From positions 168,067 to 232,066 of the forward strand of contig CAJUBE010000001.1 in NCBI GenBank assembly GCA_910584725.1: 64,000 nucleotides of DNA, given 5' to 3'. The stretch comes from an uncultured Lachnospiraceae bacterium. GTDB lineage: Bacteria; Bacillota; Clostridia; Lachnospirales; Lachnospiraceae. This document shows positions 41,826 to 51,300 of this stretch, piece by piece. The notes beneath the pieces were generated by a model, which had not been told where the DNA came from, made no database searches, and saw only the letters and a list, made by a program, of their open reading frames with translations. The translations under genes and the position numbers were made by a program. Numbering within the stretch: the stretch's first letter is position 1; each line of letters opens with the position of its first letter.

Positions 41826-42322
41826 CCCGAAAGTTTCTCTTTCATCTTTCCAAGAATGTTATCAACCGACTTTCGAGTTTTTGGACTCGTTTTTATGTAA
41901 GCCTTATGCTCGTCGTACCAGTTGAATATCTCATGGAGATTATCTTTCTGCCAACTGAATGCCCACCAATCACAAATCATTTCGAGAATATAATTGTAAG
42001 GCATATCTAGGGCAATCTCACCCTCTTTGGGATCATCGTTGATGAGAACCCAGTGCTGCCAATGATGAGGATTCCTGTGAATATGCAGAAGCCATGCCCG
42101 TCTGTAATCCTGAACAACCTGATAAGATTTGTTGTTGCCATAGAAATACCGGTCGTAGGCTTCATACTCGTCCGGCTCATTCTTGGAAGTATCATGCGCA
42201 AACTCAGTCTGCCATGCCACACCGTCTACTAACAGTTCAGGAAGGTTCTCCTGAATCCACTGAAAGCCTTTGTGGACATTGTTACGATGCTGCTGTAAAT
42301 ATAAATCATACTGTGCACTCAT
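41819..42322 (-). CDS. DUF5662-like protein
   Basis: 167 residues. MSAQYDLYLQQHRNNVHKGF, FAHDTSKNEPDEYEAYDRYF and HIHRNPHHWQHWVLINDD match DUF5662, a His-rich family with HD-hydrolase-like spacing found in phages and hosts. The conserved H-D and HxHxNPHHWQHW residues could bind metal. No tested function is known to me. The start at 42322 follows AAGGAGG. Confidence 0.75.
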   Translation of the reverse strand: MSAQYDLYLQQHRNNVHKGFQWIQENLPELLVDGVAWQTEFAHDTSKNEPDEYEAYDRYFYGNNKSYQVVQDYRRAWLLHIHRNPHHWQHWVLINDDPKEGEIALDMPYNYILEMICDWWAFSWQKDNLHEIFNWYDEHKAYIKTSPKTRKSVDNILGKMKEKLSGA

Positions 42323-43097
42323 CGGAATCCTCCTTACCGCCTGTAATAATCTCGCTGTACGGAAGTTGCTCAATCCACCGGCAGAACTCACGCCACTCGT
42401 CCAGTTTATGCTCTTTGCGCCAGTGGTAAATGCCGACAAGCACCTCGTAGTTCAACATGACTGTCCGTTTCTGGTTGTAAGAAGAGGGGAGTAGCTGAAT
42501 CATCTGCCACCAGTAATATTTGCGTTCAGCGATGTTTTCCGCAGGAGTGTTGATGTATCGGTATCTCCAATGGTTTAAGGAACCGACAGTTGCTTTCAAA
42601 ATATCCTCGGATGACCACATATCCACTGAAACAAATTTTTCAGGCTCCTGCGACTTTGCAAGGATCTCAAAACAGTATTCGTTGCCGTCAAGATGCTCAT
42701 GGGAGAAGTCTTCTATGGTAAAGGGCTTGGAGTGGATCTTATGCATGGTGGAGCAGGAGTTGGCGACCGTACCAACTTTATAGGTATCAAACTCTTTCCA
42801 CCAGTAGAGTGGAGCAGTGATGTCCAGATAGACCGTAATCATTCGGCGATACTTTGCGTGAACCGGTCCGCCTGCTGCCAGCTTCATCATCAGCTCATGA
42901 TCGGCTTTACCGAGCTGGAAAGAGTGGTTGTATGTATGCTCGCAGGGAACTTCTTTCGCACAGTTTTCACAGCCGATACCATCGTCACCCCCTTTACAAA
43001 TTCCACTGTCGGACTTATCCCAACTGTTCATCGGGTTACGCATCCCTCTGATGGTTTCCTCCAAACCATGAATGCTTACCTTTTCAATTCTAATCAT
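42306..43097 (-). CDS. Conserved phage protein of unknown function (263 residues)
   Basis: It starts MIRIEKVSIHGLEETIRGMR at 43097 after AAAGGAG. It has a Cys-rich part (GDDGIGCENCAKEVPCEHTY). Next comes PVHAKYRRMITVYLDITAPLYWWKEFDTYK and SCSTMHKI, then a helical C-terminal half with YNQKRTVMLNYEVLVGIYHW. The RR-x-I/W-WK-EFDTY block is reminiscent of flavin-dependent thymidylate synthases, but the ThyX signature is not present, so no enzyme is called. Confidence 0.65.
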   Translation of the reverse strand: MIRIEKVSIHGLEETIRGMRNPMNSWDKSDSGICKGGDDGIGCENCAKEVPCEHTYNHSFQLGKADHELMMKLAAGGPVHAKYRRMITVYLDITAPLYWWKEFDTYKVGTVANSCSTMHKIHSKPFTIEDFSHEHLDGNEYCFEILAKSQEPEKFVSVDMWSSEDILKATVGSLNHWRYRYINTPAENIAERKYYWWQMIQLLPSSYNQKRTVMLNYEVLVGIYHWRKEHKLDEWREFCRWIEQLPYSEIITGGKEDSDECTV

Positions 43098-43270
43098 CTT
43101 CTTTGCTCCTTTCCTCGCACACCTTGCAACTCGGCAAATTCCTCCATAGCAACCGTACATTTCAGTTTCCACGGATACTTTTTGATGCTGTTCCGAATGA
43201 TTCGACGGCGTTCTTTTTCCGAAAGCTGAATATCGCTTTTCAGCCCCTGAATAAATCTACTTCGATTCAT
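43094..43270 (-). CDS. Truncated MazG-like fragment
   Basis: 58 residues, MNRSRFIQGLKSDIQLSEKE, ending KCTVAMEEFAELQGVRGKEQRR. The AMEEFAELQ segment is how MazG-type NTP pyrophosphohydrolase helices begin in phages, but the protein stops there, before the rest of the metal-binding EExxE helices. The start at 43270 follows GGAGG. Probably a remnant, or a small protein of other function. Confidence 0.45.
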   Translation of the reverse strand: MNRSRFIQGLKSDIQLSEKERRRIIRNSIKKYPWKLKCTVAMEEFAELQGVRGKEQRR

Positions 43271-43964
43271 TTGTACCTCCGATACAATCACGAGAAATAC
43301 CGATTACTTCAGAGAACCGATCAGCAAGATAATCGTAATCGTCACCAAATATAATTGCGGCATCTTCTACACCCTCGCGATCCTCATTCGGAATATCTTC
43401 TTCTGTAATTCCTTTTTCAGCCAGCCAATCTTCCACAACATCAATCAATCTCCCCCATAACTCCATGCGGTCAGACTGAGACATCTCTTCACTTATATGT
43501 CTGCCTTCTTTTTCTTCCCAGTAAGAATCGTAATCTCCTTTTATGAAGTTTTTGGCATGGGCTATATCCGATGTATGCTTACATTCCGTAGAAGGACAAG
43601 AATCGCCGCATTGCTTTCCGTCACAGAAATAGAGAACATCCGCTACCTCCTTCGAAGGAAGCCAAGCATTCCGGTCGTCAACGTATTCATTGGCAAATAT
43701 CTTTCTTGTATCCGTCCCGAAAGACGCCACAATCTCCGGTAGGTTCTCATTGACGGCATCAAATATAAGTCCCTGCTCGACAGACCAGTCGATTGCATTT
43801 TTCAGCATATTGTCCACCCGGCATGTCCAAAGGACGAGTTTGTCTCCATTCGCCTGCCGGTCTTTCAGATATGTAATCATCTCTTTATTTGCTTCTCCGA
43901 TTTCCGGCCACTTGTTCTCGCACAATGTACCGTCAAAATCTACCGCAATAATTTTGCTTTCCAT
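43257..43964 (-). CDS. HAD-superfamily hydrolase
   Basis: 235 residues. KIIAVDFDGTLCENKWPEIG gives HAD motif I (DxDGT), LVLWTCR motif II, and the late YVDDRNAW the acidic motif. The C-terminal ~110 residues are phage-specific, with a Cys cluster (CDGKQCGDSCPSTECKH) and acidic helices. The family includes nucleotidases and phosphatases; the substrate is unknown. The start at 43964 follows AAAGGAG. Confidence 0.75.
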   Translation of the reverse strand: MESKIIAVDFDGTLCENKWPEIGEANKEMITYLKDRQANGDKLVLWTCRVDNMLKNAIDWSVEQGLIFDAVNENLPEIVASFGTDTRKIFANEYVDDRNAWLPSKEVADVLYFCDGKQCGDSCPSTECKHTSDIAHAKNFIKGDYDSYWEEKEGRHISEEMSQSDRMELWGRLIDVVEDWLAEKGITEEDIPNEDREGVEDAAIIFGDDYDYLADRFSEVIGISRDCIGGTNESK

Positions 43965-43991
43965 CTCTTTTTCTCCTTTCAAATACACAGA

Positions 43992-44396
43992 TTACTCTGT
44001 TCTAAGCAGGCCACCCAAATGCTTTTGAATCCTTACAGTTCCAAATTCTGAGCAAATATCGTGTTCGACATTTATTACATAAGCAATAGGAAGCCCAACC
44101 TCCAAATCATTTCTCTCCATTTCCCATTCTTCTTCGACATTGGAAACATAAAGGAAAGTCAACATCTGGCCGATAGTTATATGATTCTGGATAACATGGT
44201 AAACCAGGCATTTAGTTTCTTCCTCAAATTTCTTAACCCTTTGAGTCTGCTCCTCGTTCAACCAATATAAAAATCCTTCGAGCGACATGTTCAGCTTTCC
44301 TTCATCTTTAAATTCGTTAATGGCTTTGGGATGAAGATTTAGGCTCACCATTCTGCTGATGGCTTCCTGTTTCATTTTTTCTTTTAAATTGCTCAA
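43992..44396 (-). CDS. Conserved phage protein (134 residues, TTG start)
   Basis: SNLKEKMKQEAISRMVSLNL, LEGFLYWLNEEQTQRVKKFE and a C-terminal beta part (EFGTVRIQKHLGGLLRTE). The best start is TTG at 44396, 8 nt after AAAGGAG; the in-frame TTG at 44414 is in the ribosome site itself. A recalled recurrent early-region phage family; function unknown. Confidence 0.65.
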   Translation of the reverse strand: MSNLKEKMKQEAISRMVSLNLHPKAINEFKDEGKLNMSLEGFLYWLNEEQTQRVKKFEEETKCLVYHVIQNHITIGQMLTFLYVSNVEEEWEMERNDLEVGLPIAYVINVEHDICSEFGTVRIQKHLGGLLRTE

Positions 44397-44410
44397 GATG
44401 AGGTCTCCTT

Positions 44411-44668
44411 TCAAATTAAGGGAAGCGAATATTCATCGGCAATCTCTGCAATTTTCTTTGCCAATTCTACTGTAGCTTTGTTGCGATCGTCCGGTCTTAC
44501 TTCTGCCATTTTTCGAATCGTAGCAATAAATAAACGCATGGTGGATTGTTGCAGAGTCTTATGTCCCTGGCAGATAGTCGTAGCAAAGGTTTCAGAATCA
44601 AATCCGAAAGCATTTACAAAGTCCAGAATATCGTTTGCAAGTGTTTCGGCTCTGTTTGTGTTATCCAT
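44411..44668 (-). CDS. Helical phage protein (85 residues)
   Basis: MDNTNRAETLANDILDFVNA, then TICQGHKTLQQSTMRLFIAT and KATVELAKKIAEIADEY. All-helical, soluble. GGGAGGCGGTGA precedes the ATG. Function unknown. Confidence 0.65.
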   Translation of the reverse strand: MDNTNRAETLANDILDFVNAFGFDSETFATTICQGHKTLQQSTMRLFIATIRKMAEVRPDDRNKATVELAKKIAEIADEYSLPLI

Positions 44669-44672
44669 TTTT

Positions 44673-44840
44673 TCACCGCCTCCCTCTAAACTTATCTATA
44701 CTCTTAATAGCTCCGGTTTTCTTGTTGATAATGCGATAGCAGAATTCAGTTTCTTCAACAAACATCCAGTCTTTCCAATTGAGACTGTGTGCTGACAGAC
44801 ACCGTTTCTGCTCACAAGTTAATCTTTTCGGTTGTTTCAT
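44673..44840 (-). CDS. DUF6906-like small protein
   Basis: 55 residues: MKQPKRLTCEQKRCLSAHSL, continuing NWKDWMFVEETEFCYRIINK. The pattern (R-L-T-x-xQK-x(3)-S-x-x-L-N-x-KDW-x-x-V) matches small phage proteins of the DUF6906 type. AAAGGAG lies 5-8 nt before the ATG. It overlaps the upstream gene by 4 nt (ATGA). Confidence 0.65.
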   Translation of the reverse strand: MKQPKRLTCEQKRCLSAHSLNWKDWMFVEETEFCYRIINKKTGAIKSIDKFRGRR

Positions 44841-45010
44841 ATTTCTCCTTTCTTCGCCGTGAGCCTCTGATACAGCTCTTTTGCCTCCTCACTCTTAAAA
44901 GCGTTGATAACCTCTATCTCGCCTTTTTTCTTTCTTCCGACAATCAGCACCGGAGTATCCCCGTGTGTATAGTCGAAGCTTACCAGGATGGTATCAGATT
45001 TTCCCTTCAT
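44837..45010 (-). CDS. Small phage protein (57 residues)
   Basis: MKGKSDTILVSFDYTHGDTP, continuing VLIVGRKKKGEIEVINAFKS. One alpha/beta unit. AAAGGAG precedes the ATG at 45010; it ends overlapping the DUF6906-like start. Function unknown. Confidence 0.6.
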   Translation of the reverse strand: MKGKSDTILVSFDYTHGDTPVLIVGRKKKGEIEVINAFKSEEAKELYQRLTAKKGEI

Positions 45011-45024
45011 CAAAAATCTCCTTT

Positions 45025-46296
45025 CTATGCTGCTTGCGGTAATGGTTTACGAGTCTCAGCAGTTCGTAAAGATGTATACTGATTTACATATTTCTCTGCA
45101 TTAAAATCCTTCTTTTCTTTTAACGTCCTGCTAATTGCTAAATCAATTCCAGAACGAGATTTCAAATGATAGTAATGCAGATCCTTGAACGGTGTATTTA
45201 GTCTGTCAATTCGTCCGGAAGCTTGTTTCATAATTTTGTAGGAGTAATTCTGTGAGTAAAATATAATCGTATCAGTCTTTATGCAATTCCAACCTTCTGC
45301 CCCGGCATTATACTGAACCAAATACATCCACTTCTTACTATCCGGCACTGGCTGATGACAATGTCCGTTCCATTCTGCAATTTCAACATCTTTTCCATAA
45401 GCTAAATTCTTCAATATATCAAGCTCATAGTCAAAATTATAGAATATGATGGCTCGCGGATGCTTCTCAATAATTTCCAGCAAGGCAACCTGTCTGGCTT
45501 CTGATGTATTTACAATCTTTCGCCAAATATAACAGAGTCCACCGGCATTCATAATGGGTTCTTCTTTGTATGGGTCCCATCTGGTCCGCGATACATCCTT
45601 GTATTTTTCGATATCATACTTAACGTACACGTCTTCATGGTGCGAAACAGTAGTCCTCTCGAAATTCATGTTCACCAGAATATCGTTCCGTTGTCGAATC
45701 AACCGACCAGTATTCAGATATCTGTCTACTTTGGGGTACTTGCTAAATCGGCTGTAAACAATATGCTCTCTGGTAAACTCGGTTCGATTCCGGTAAAACC
45801 CGTTTGCAATAAACACTGGAATATAATCCTGCCAAGTATCTCCCGGAGTAGCAGAGAGAAGAATCCATTGATTCCTTTTAACTATTCGAAGAAATGATTT
45901 TACCCATGCGCCGGAGCCAACCACCCGCTGCTCGTCAAATATAAAGAAAGCATCCGTAATCTCTGCGTATTTTTTTATGTTGTTCCACGAATCTACAATT
46001 ACTCTGTTGCGGTATCTATTGACTTCTGGATGAGTAGAAAGAAGGAAGGGCGAAAGTTCACCCTCCCATTCCTTCTCATCCCTTTTTCGAGCTGTTGTGA
46101 TGATGTATAGATCTTTTATCTCAGCGTCATTCATCGCAACATACTTTTCTGTTCCAATTTTACCGCCTTGACGAGCATAGTAATAAGCAAGTGCAGTTCG
46201 TGATTTTCCACTACCTACGTCGCCGCAAAGGATACAACCATTTTTCATCTTTTTGACAGCATCCAATTGATGGTCGTAGAGCTGCACTCCCGCCAT
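45025..46296 (-). CDS. SF2 DNA helicase (SNF2/DEAD-like)
   Basis: 423 residues. Walker A is GDVGSGKS (25-32). Motif II is FFIFDEQR, with DEQR in place of DEAH. Motif III is LLSATPGDTWQDYI, and motif VI is QASGRIDRLNTP. Motif Ia/Ib regions are present. Phage enzymes of this size near the polymerase act in replication fork or origin unwinding (family knowledge). It lies a few bases downstream of the 157-residue gene and in the replication block. Confidence 0.85.
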   Translation of the reverse strand: MAGVQLYDHQLDAVKKMKNGCILCGDVGSGKSRTALAYYYARQGGKIGTEKYVAMNDAEIKDLYIITTARKRDEKEWEGELSPFLLSTHPEVNRYRNRVIVDSWNNIKKYAEITDAFFIFDEQRVVGSGAWVKSFLRIVKRNQWILLSATPGDTWQDYIPVFIANGFYRNRTEFTREHIVYSRFSKYPKVDRYLNTGRLIRQRNDILVNMNFERTTVSHHEDVYVKYDIEKYKDVSRTRWDPYKEEPIMNAGGLCYIWRKIVNTSEARQVALLEIIEKHPRAIIFYNFDYELDILKNLAYGKDVEIAEWNGHCHQPVPDSKKWMYLVQYNAGAEGWNCIKTDTIIFYSQNYSYKIMKQASGRIDRLNTPFKDLHYYHLKSRSGIDLAISRTLKEKKDFNAEKYVNQYTSLRTAETRKPLPQAA

Positions 46297-46298
46297 AA

Positions 46299-46769
46299 TC
46301 AGCTTTCCTCATTATAGTCGTTGGTCCATCTTTTAATCTTGTTGAAATAGCTGCCTTTATTGCCAAACACTTTCTTTACGATAGCCATTGCCAGACCTTT
46401 CTCCGGGTCGAAATCCTCGTTTTCCGCCTTTACAACCGTTTTGGTGCCATCGGCCCAGAAGACAATTGTTGCCGGATTGTTGAAGATGACGTTCTTAATT
46501 TCCAATGCCATTTTTCTGTGTAATTCCGCGATACCGAATACATCGTTCACAGCATATTTAAGAGCATCAAGTCTGTTCTCGGCCTCTGTTGCCCTCCGAT
46601 TCGCTTTGCTGATTTCGGTAGCGGCGTACATCAGCTCCGGCTTATATCCGTCTGTGTCAACGGCATATACATAGCCCCCGCTCATGTCGCCAATCAGCTT
46701 CTGATTCGGAGAGTTGATCAACCCCTCCATGGTTTTCATAAACTCACGTGCAGTCATTTCCTTGCTCAT
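46299..46769 (-). CDS. Conserved replication-region protein (156 residues)
   Basis: MSKEMTAREFMKTMEGLINS, a coiled segment (ISKANRRATEAENRLDALKY), then NPATIVFWADGTKTVVKAEN and GLAMAIVKKVFGNKGSY. The FWADGTKTVV core recurs in Clostridia phage proteins. Function unknown; probably nucleic-acid related from its place. The start at 46769 follows AAAGGAG. Confidence 0.65.
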   Translation of the reverse strand: MSKEMTAREFMKTMEGLINSPNQKLIGDMSGGYVYAVDTDGYKPELMYAATEISKANRRATEAENRLDALKYAVNDVFGIAELHRKMALEIKNVIFNNPATIVFWADGTKTVVKAENEDFDPEKGLAMAIVKKVFGNKGSYFNKIKRWTNDYNEES

Positions 46770-46792
46770 AGTTTTTCTCCTTTCAATTTTGT

Positions 46793-46864
46793 TCACATGT
46801 CTTCAAGCACCGCTTCGATGAAGAAATCAAGCTCCCCCAGCAGATTAGTCAATCTTTCTTTCAT
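46793..46864 (-). CDS. 23-residue micro-ORF with a strong ribosome site
   Basis: MKERLTNLLGELDFFIEAVL and three more residues. AAAGGAG is 6 nt before the ATG at 46864, inside the end of the methylase-like gene in another frame. It could be a real micropeptide or just re-initiate translation for the next gene. Confidence 0.35.
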   Translation of the reverse strand: MKERLTNLLGELDFFIEAVLEDM

Positions 46865-47795
46865 CAGATTCTCCTTTCAAAAGTTCGTCCATCTTTCGAC
46901 CCAGCCTTCGCATTGTCCACACATCAGAAAAGTACATCATCGTAAACCAGTAATTTTCCGTTGAATCGCCCTCAGCAATAGGTTCTGTAAAGGTGTTACC
47001 GACCTTGATATAAGCTGCCACGCCCAGCAGAGAAAGCTGAATATAGCACATCAGAGCCACAATCTCGTCAATATCCTGTGCAACTACCAAAACGTGGTTC
47101 TGATAATTCAAATGTTCTTTCTCCAACTGCTTTCTTGCGGCGTGAACACCAGCAATCAAAGTGGCTCCCGCGCCACAGCATGAGTCACAGATAGTTATGT
47201 AGCCCTGCTCATTAACCTGCTGAGCCACATTATCACCTAAGGCAATTTCCGCCATAAGTTCACAAACGTGATACGGTGTAAAGAATTGCCCTCCAGACTC
47301 ATTGCCTAAATTGAGTTCCATAAAAATACTGCCCAGAAAGTCCTGTTCCTGGTTTTCTTCCAAGGCCAAGACCGTCTGAGCAGCAAGTTCAGGAAATATC
47401 GCCTGTTCCTGTTTATTGTATTTCTTGATGATTTTCATATATCTGGCTTCCCGCTCATCATAATGACTTTTATCTACCGGATTCGAGAGTGAGCAGGCAA
47501 ACATGATTACGAAATCCCTCCAAATATCCCAGGCTCTATGACGATAGGTAAGTTTTCTGAAAGAATCCAAGAATTCCTTTCTACCGTCATTTTTTCTAGG
47601 ACTTGTTTTAGGTTTCGGCTCCGACTTTTTGGGAACTTCCGAATCAACATCTTTGCTTGACGGTTTGTAGGTCGGCATTGAAATCGTAGGTTTCCATTCC
47701 GGAACCGGCTTCATTTTTGGCGAATCTGTCTTAGGCGAAGTGGCAGGCGTTTTCTTTTTGGCTGTGGTCTGCTTCTTTTTCTTCCAAAACGCCAT
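46845..47795 (-). CDS. N6-adenine methylase-like protein without an NPP(Y/F) motif
   Basis: 316 residues. A basic, Pro/Lys-rich N-terminal tail (~80 residues), a helical domain (RHRAWDIWRDFVIMFACSLS), SGGQFFTPYHVCELMAEIAL and CDSCCGAGATLIAG (SAM motif I), AQDIDEIVALMCYIQLSLLG as in HsdM-type methylases. The catalytic NPP(Y/F) expected after it is missing: the chain reads VGNTFTEPIAEG and ends soon after. It may bind SAM or DNA without methylating. Confidence 0.7.
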   Translation of the reverse strand: MAFWKKKKQTTAKKKTPATSPKTDSPKMKPVPEWKPTISMPTYKPSSKDVDSEVPKKSEPKPKTSPRKNDGRKEFLDSFRKLTYRHRAWDIWRDFVIMFACSLSNPVDKSHYDEREARYMKIIKKYNKQEQAIFPELAAQTVLALEENQEQDFLGSIFMELNLGNESGGQFFTPYHVCELMAEIALGDNVAQQVNEQGYITICDSCCGAGATLIAGVHAARKQLEKEHLNYQNHVLVVAQDIDEIVALMCYIQLSLLGVAAYIKVGNTFTEPIAEGDSTENYWFTMMYFSDVWTMRRLGRKMDELLKGESDERKID

Positions 47796-47821
47796 AGTTT
47801 CTCCTTTCAAAAATATAAGTC

Positions 47822-48322
47822 TTAGTTGAACGGAAGCTCGTCCGGGCCCTCCATTTCGGCATACTTTTCTGCAAATTCATCTTCCTCGATGGTGACATAC
47901 ATATTTTTTAAATATGCCTTAACCCCCGATTTCTCGTTCTTCGTCCCTTCCTGGATTACCCAGTTGTAGGGGCGGATGGTCAAATCCACATTACGAATCT
48001 CAGCATAGTCCAGAGAGTCAATCGCCTCCTCGTCCAACTGCGTTTTCGTTCTTCTGGTAATCATGAACACCTTTGGCGGGATATTTTCAAAGCTTACCGC
48101 GACCTGGAGATAGTGCTTCGGCTCATCGCCCTCATCCTTCGGGGTGAGAACACGGATGTTCCACCCCTCCTCAGCCAATCTCTGAGCCAGTTCCGGGTCG
48201 TCAATCACAACACAGAAATTGCGGCTCCCAGCTCTGTTATACTTTCCCTCTTTACCGGAAAAGTTCCGGAAGATGATACGGGCATTCTCCATGATGATAT
48301 TGTCGTTTACTCTTTTAGACAT
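47822..48322 (-). CDS. Single-stranded DNA-binding protein candidate
   Basis: 166 residues. IIMENARIIFRNFSGKEGKY, then beta-rich sequence (PKHYLQVAVSFENIPPKVFM, NVDLTIRPYNWVI) consistent with an OB-type fold. The acidic C-terminus EGPDELPFN resembles the acidic protein-interaction tip of SSBs. It is placed directly after the polymerase gene. SSB function is inferred. Confidence 0.55.
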   Translation of the reverse strand: MSKRVNDNIIMENARIIFRNFSGKEGKYNRAGSRNFCVVIDDPELAQRLAEEGWNIRVLTPKDEGDEPKHYLQVAVSFENIPPKVFMITRRTKTQLDEEAIDSLDYAEIRNVDLTIRPYNWVIQEGTKNEKSGVKAYLKNMYVTIEEDEFAEKYAEMEGPDELPFN

Positions 48323-48340
48323 AATCGTTCTCCTTTTCTT

Positions 48341-51300
48341 TTAAAATGGTAAATATTCTTCATCGGGATCGTCTTCCGGCGGATTCATGGAATGGCTCAT
48401 AATCACATCCGAAATATCGTACCCAAGGTTGCAATCCATATGGAATTTGTCATTATGGAAATTCGGACAGTCAAAGCACGTCGCGTATTTCATTTCCCCG
48501 CAAGGCGGCATCCACGGCGGAACCTCAGAATCAACATCGGCATCGTTGGCGCCAAGCTCCTTAATATACGGGTCCTCTGAAACGAACCACTCAAAATCGC
48601 CATACTCTGAAATAGTCTTAACTGCATCATCAACCAGCTTGTCATAATAGCTACGGTCGATATCATCTTGCTTATCCAGCTCCCGAACCATTTCCGATTC
48701 CAGCCACCTGTATCCTTTTGAACCGGTAGCGGCATAGTATTTTCCATCTTTCTCCCGCATCAGGAGTCCGCCGCCGCATCCGTCCTTGATAGGGCAAAAC
48801 TGTCCAATTTTTCCGATGAAACGATAATTGTGTCCCTCCTCAATCTGTGGACGAAGTTCATCGCAGGTCGCTTCAAAAGTTGTATCCGAAAGAAGCCCCT
48901 TTTTGTAATCGCTCTCAGCTTTAGAGAATGTTTTCTCATACTCGGATACATCCGGCAGCCCTTCGTTCATATCCAAATATAAAGCGCTACTTACAGATTT
49001 GGTCTCGCACATATCCTCGAAAGCAATATCTTCTCCACTGAAAAGCTTCTTAAACACATAGGGAACCGCAAACTGGGTACCAGTAGCCGTCCATTCTCCA
49101 GCGTGCTTACCATCCTTGTACTTGGCAATATAGACCGCATCATTCACCAAGCACATCCGGTCGTATGTAGCCTCATGCTCAAATGTGTACCCATATCGTT
49201 TACCGTAATCCATAACAAACTGGATAATCTCCGGTGTGGCGTCTGGAATCTTGATAGAATCTGTCTTGATATGGGCAACAGTAAAGCCCCGTTCCTGCAC
49301 CTCATGTTTGAGGTTAATCATGAACAGAGCTCCTCGCTTGGCTACAATATTGTCCTTGTTTCTCGGATCGCGGAATGCGTTCTCGAAGGAGGCGGAAGTG
49401 AGACCATACACAGAATTGATTGCTGTCTTCAGAGCATCGGCAAGCTGCTTGGATGTCATTTCACCGTCAATTACTTTCTGAATATACGGCGTGAGCTTTC
49501 CATCCAACATCGTATTGACGATATCCCATGCTTCGTGTTTGATGCTTACACGTCCCTCGACAATATCTCGGAATGCCGTTGTGAACTTCACCCCGAACAG
49601 GACTTCTGCGATTGCGCTGTGCGGATGCATCGAGGAAACATCCAGCAACGCGACATTCCCATACATTCCCGGTTCGGCATAGACATACCCACCTTCGCCG
49701 ACTTCTTCGTCGCGGTAAGTGGATTTTCCATTTTGGAACTTGTAACCAGGAAAATAGGGAAGAAGACTGCCCGCTTCGCCGTGGGTTCGTTCCATCATCT
49801 CCGGACACGCTTCTGCAAGGAATGAATAGGTTTCCTCGTCCAAATCATGTACCGGCTCTGCCAGATTACGGTAGTGAAACTGGTCCTGCGGCTTCCGGTT
49901 GTTTCCAAATATAATTCTGGTAGTCAAGCTGTTCGTTGTGTCGTTGACAGTCATGTCTGCCAAGTCCGCCAGAATCTGCCTTGCGGTCCAGTCCGCTTTC
50001 AAATAAACAAAGGATGCCTCGGTAGCGATTACATCGTTATCACAGTATTCAGCAACCTTGGTCCAGAGTTCTTCCGGTACAGGCTGGTCCCACGGTAAAC
50101 CAAGCTCCTGATGATGGGTTCCCGCTTTGATGATTTTAATTTCGTCATCGGAAAAACCTTTTTTTTTCAGCTCTTTTTCCGTGACATTCCCCATTTCGAT
50201 TTCCAGCTTTTTCAGGCTTTTCTTGTTCCCGGCAGAAGCGAAGTCATAAACGTCCGTATAACTGACATTGTAGGCTTCTCCAAAGAAACAGTTTGCACTG
50301 CCATTGATGATCTTCTGGGACAGATTATAGAGCTGCTCATTGGAATATCCCATAAGCCGGGCATACAGAATATGATTGTCATACCGCCGGCAGTTAAAGC
50401 CAACCAAACGGAATCTCATTAAGTCCTCTATCTCGGACGGGGTCGGGTTAATCATCCGTACAACCGGCTTTCCCTCGCCCTCGATTTTCCAGTTTACAAG
50501 AAACAGGTTAGGGAAGACCTCAACGTCATAAAATATCAGCTTCGCACTCTCATTTTTCACGGCTGTGGACGTGTCGGCGGATTTGAACTGCATCTTGTTT
50601 ACCAACTTGATACAGTAATCAGCCTGATGAGAACTGTTCGCTGCGAATGCCAATACCGCATTCCGCATATCCGTGACATCATATTTCAAGTCACTGGAAT
50701 ATGCATCCTCCAGTATTTTGTAAATAAAGTCGATACTGGGCTTAGTACCCGGATGAATCTCTTTATTGAGATTACGTTTTATCAGTGTTCTAAGCCCTTT
50801 CTCGCTTTGAACTGCTTCAAAATTTACCATTTTGTTTTCTCCTTTCAGCGGTAAACCAGAGCTAATTGTCGCGATAGGCAGGTTGTTGCATTTCGACAGT
50901 TTCCGTCTTAATGAACTGTTGCCCGTGAACACCTTAACTTCTATGTGGTCGTCATAAATGCGGCTCAGCCTTGCCGGATCTCCCGTATAAATATAATGCA
51001 GATGCACTCCACATCCGCTTTTACTAAGTTCCGCATAAGTCGGCGGCCATTTACTTGCTTCTTCTACATTTCTTTCAAAAGATTTATTTCCCTCCTCGTC
51101 TGGGATATCGAAATCAATTACGATGTGGTTTTCGGGAACCTTGACATAGTGCAATTGTGAAGTATCCAAAGAGGCCAGGGTCGTTTTGACATTCGCCCAC
51201 TTTTTTCCAGGCGTACCGGCATCCGTTCCGTATTGGGCCGGGTAGGTTTCACATTCCTTGTCGAAAACGGATTCCTGCTCTTTGAACTCAATGGATGTTG

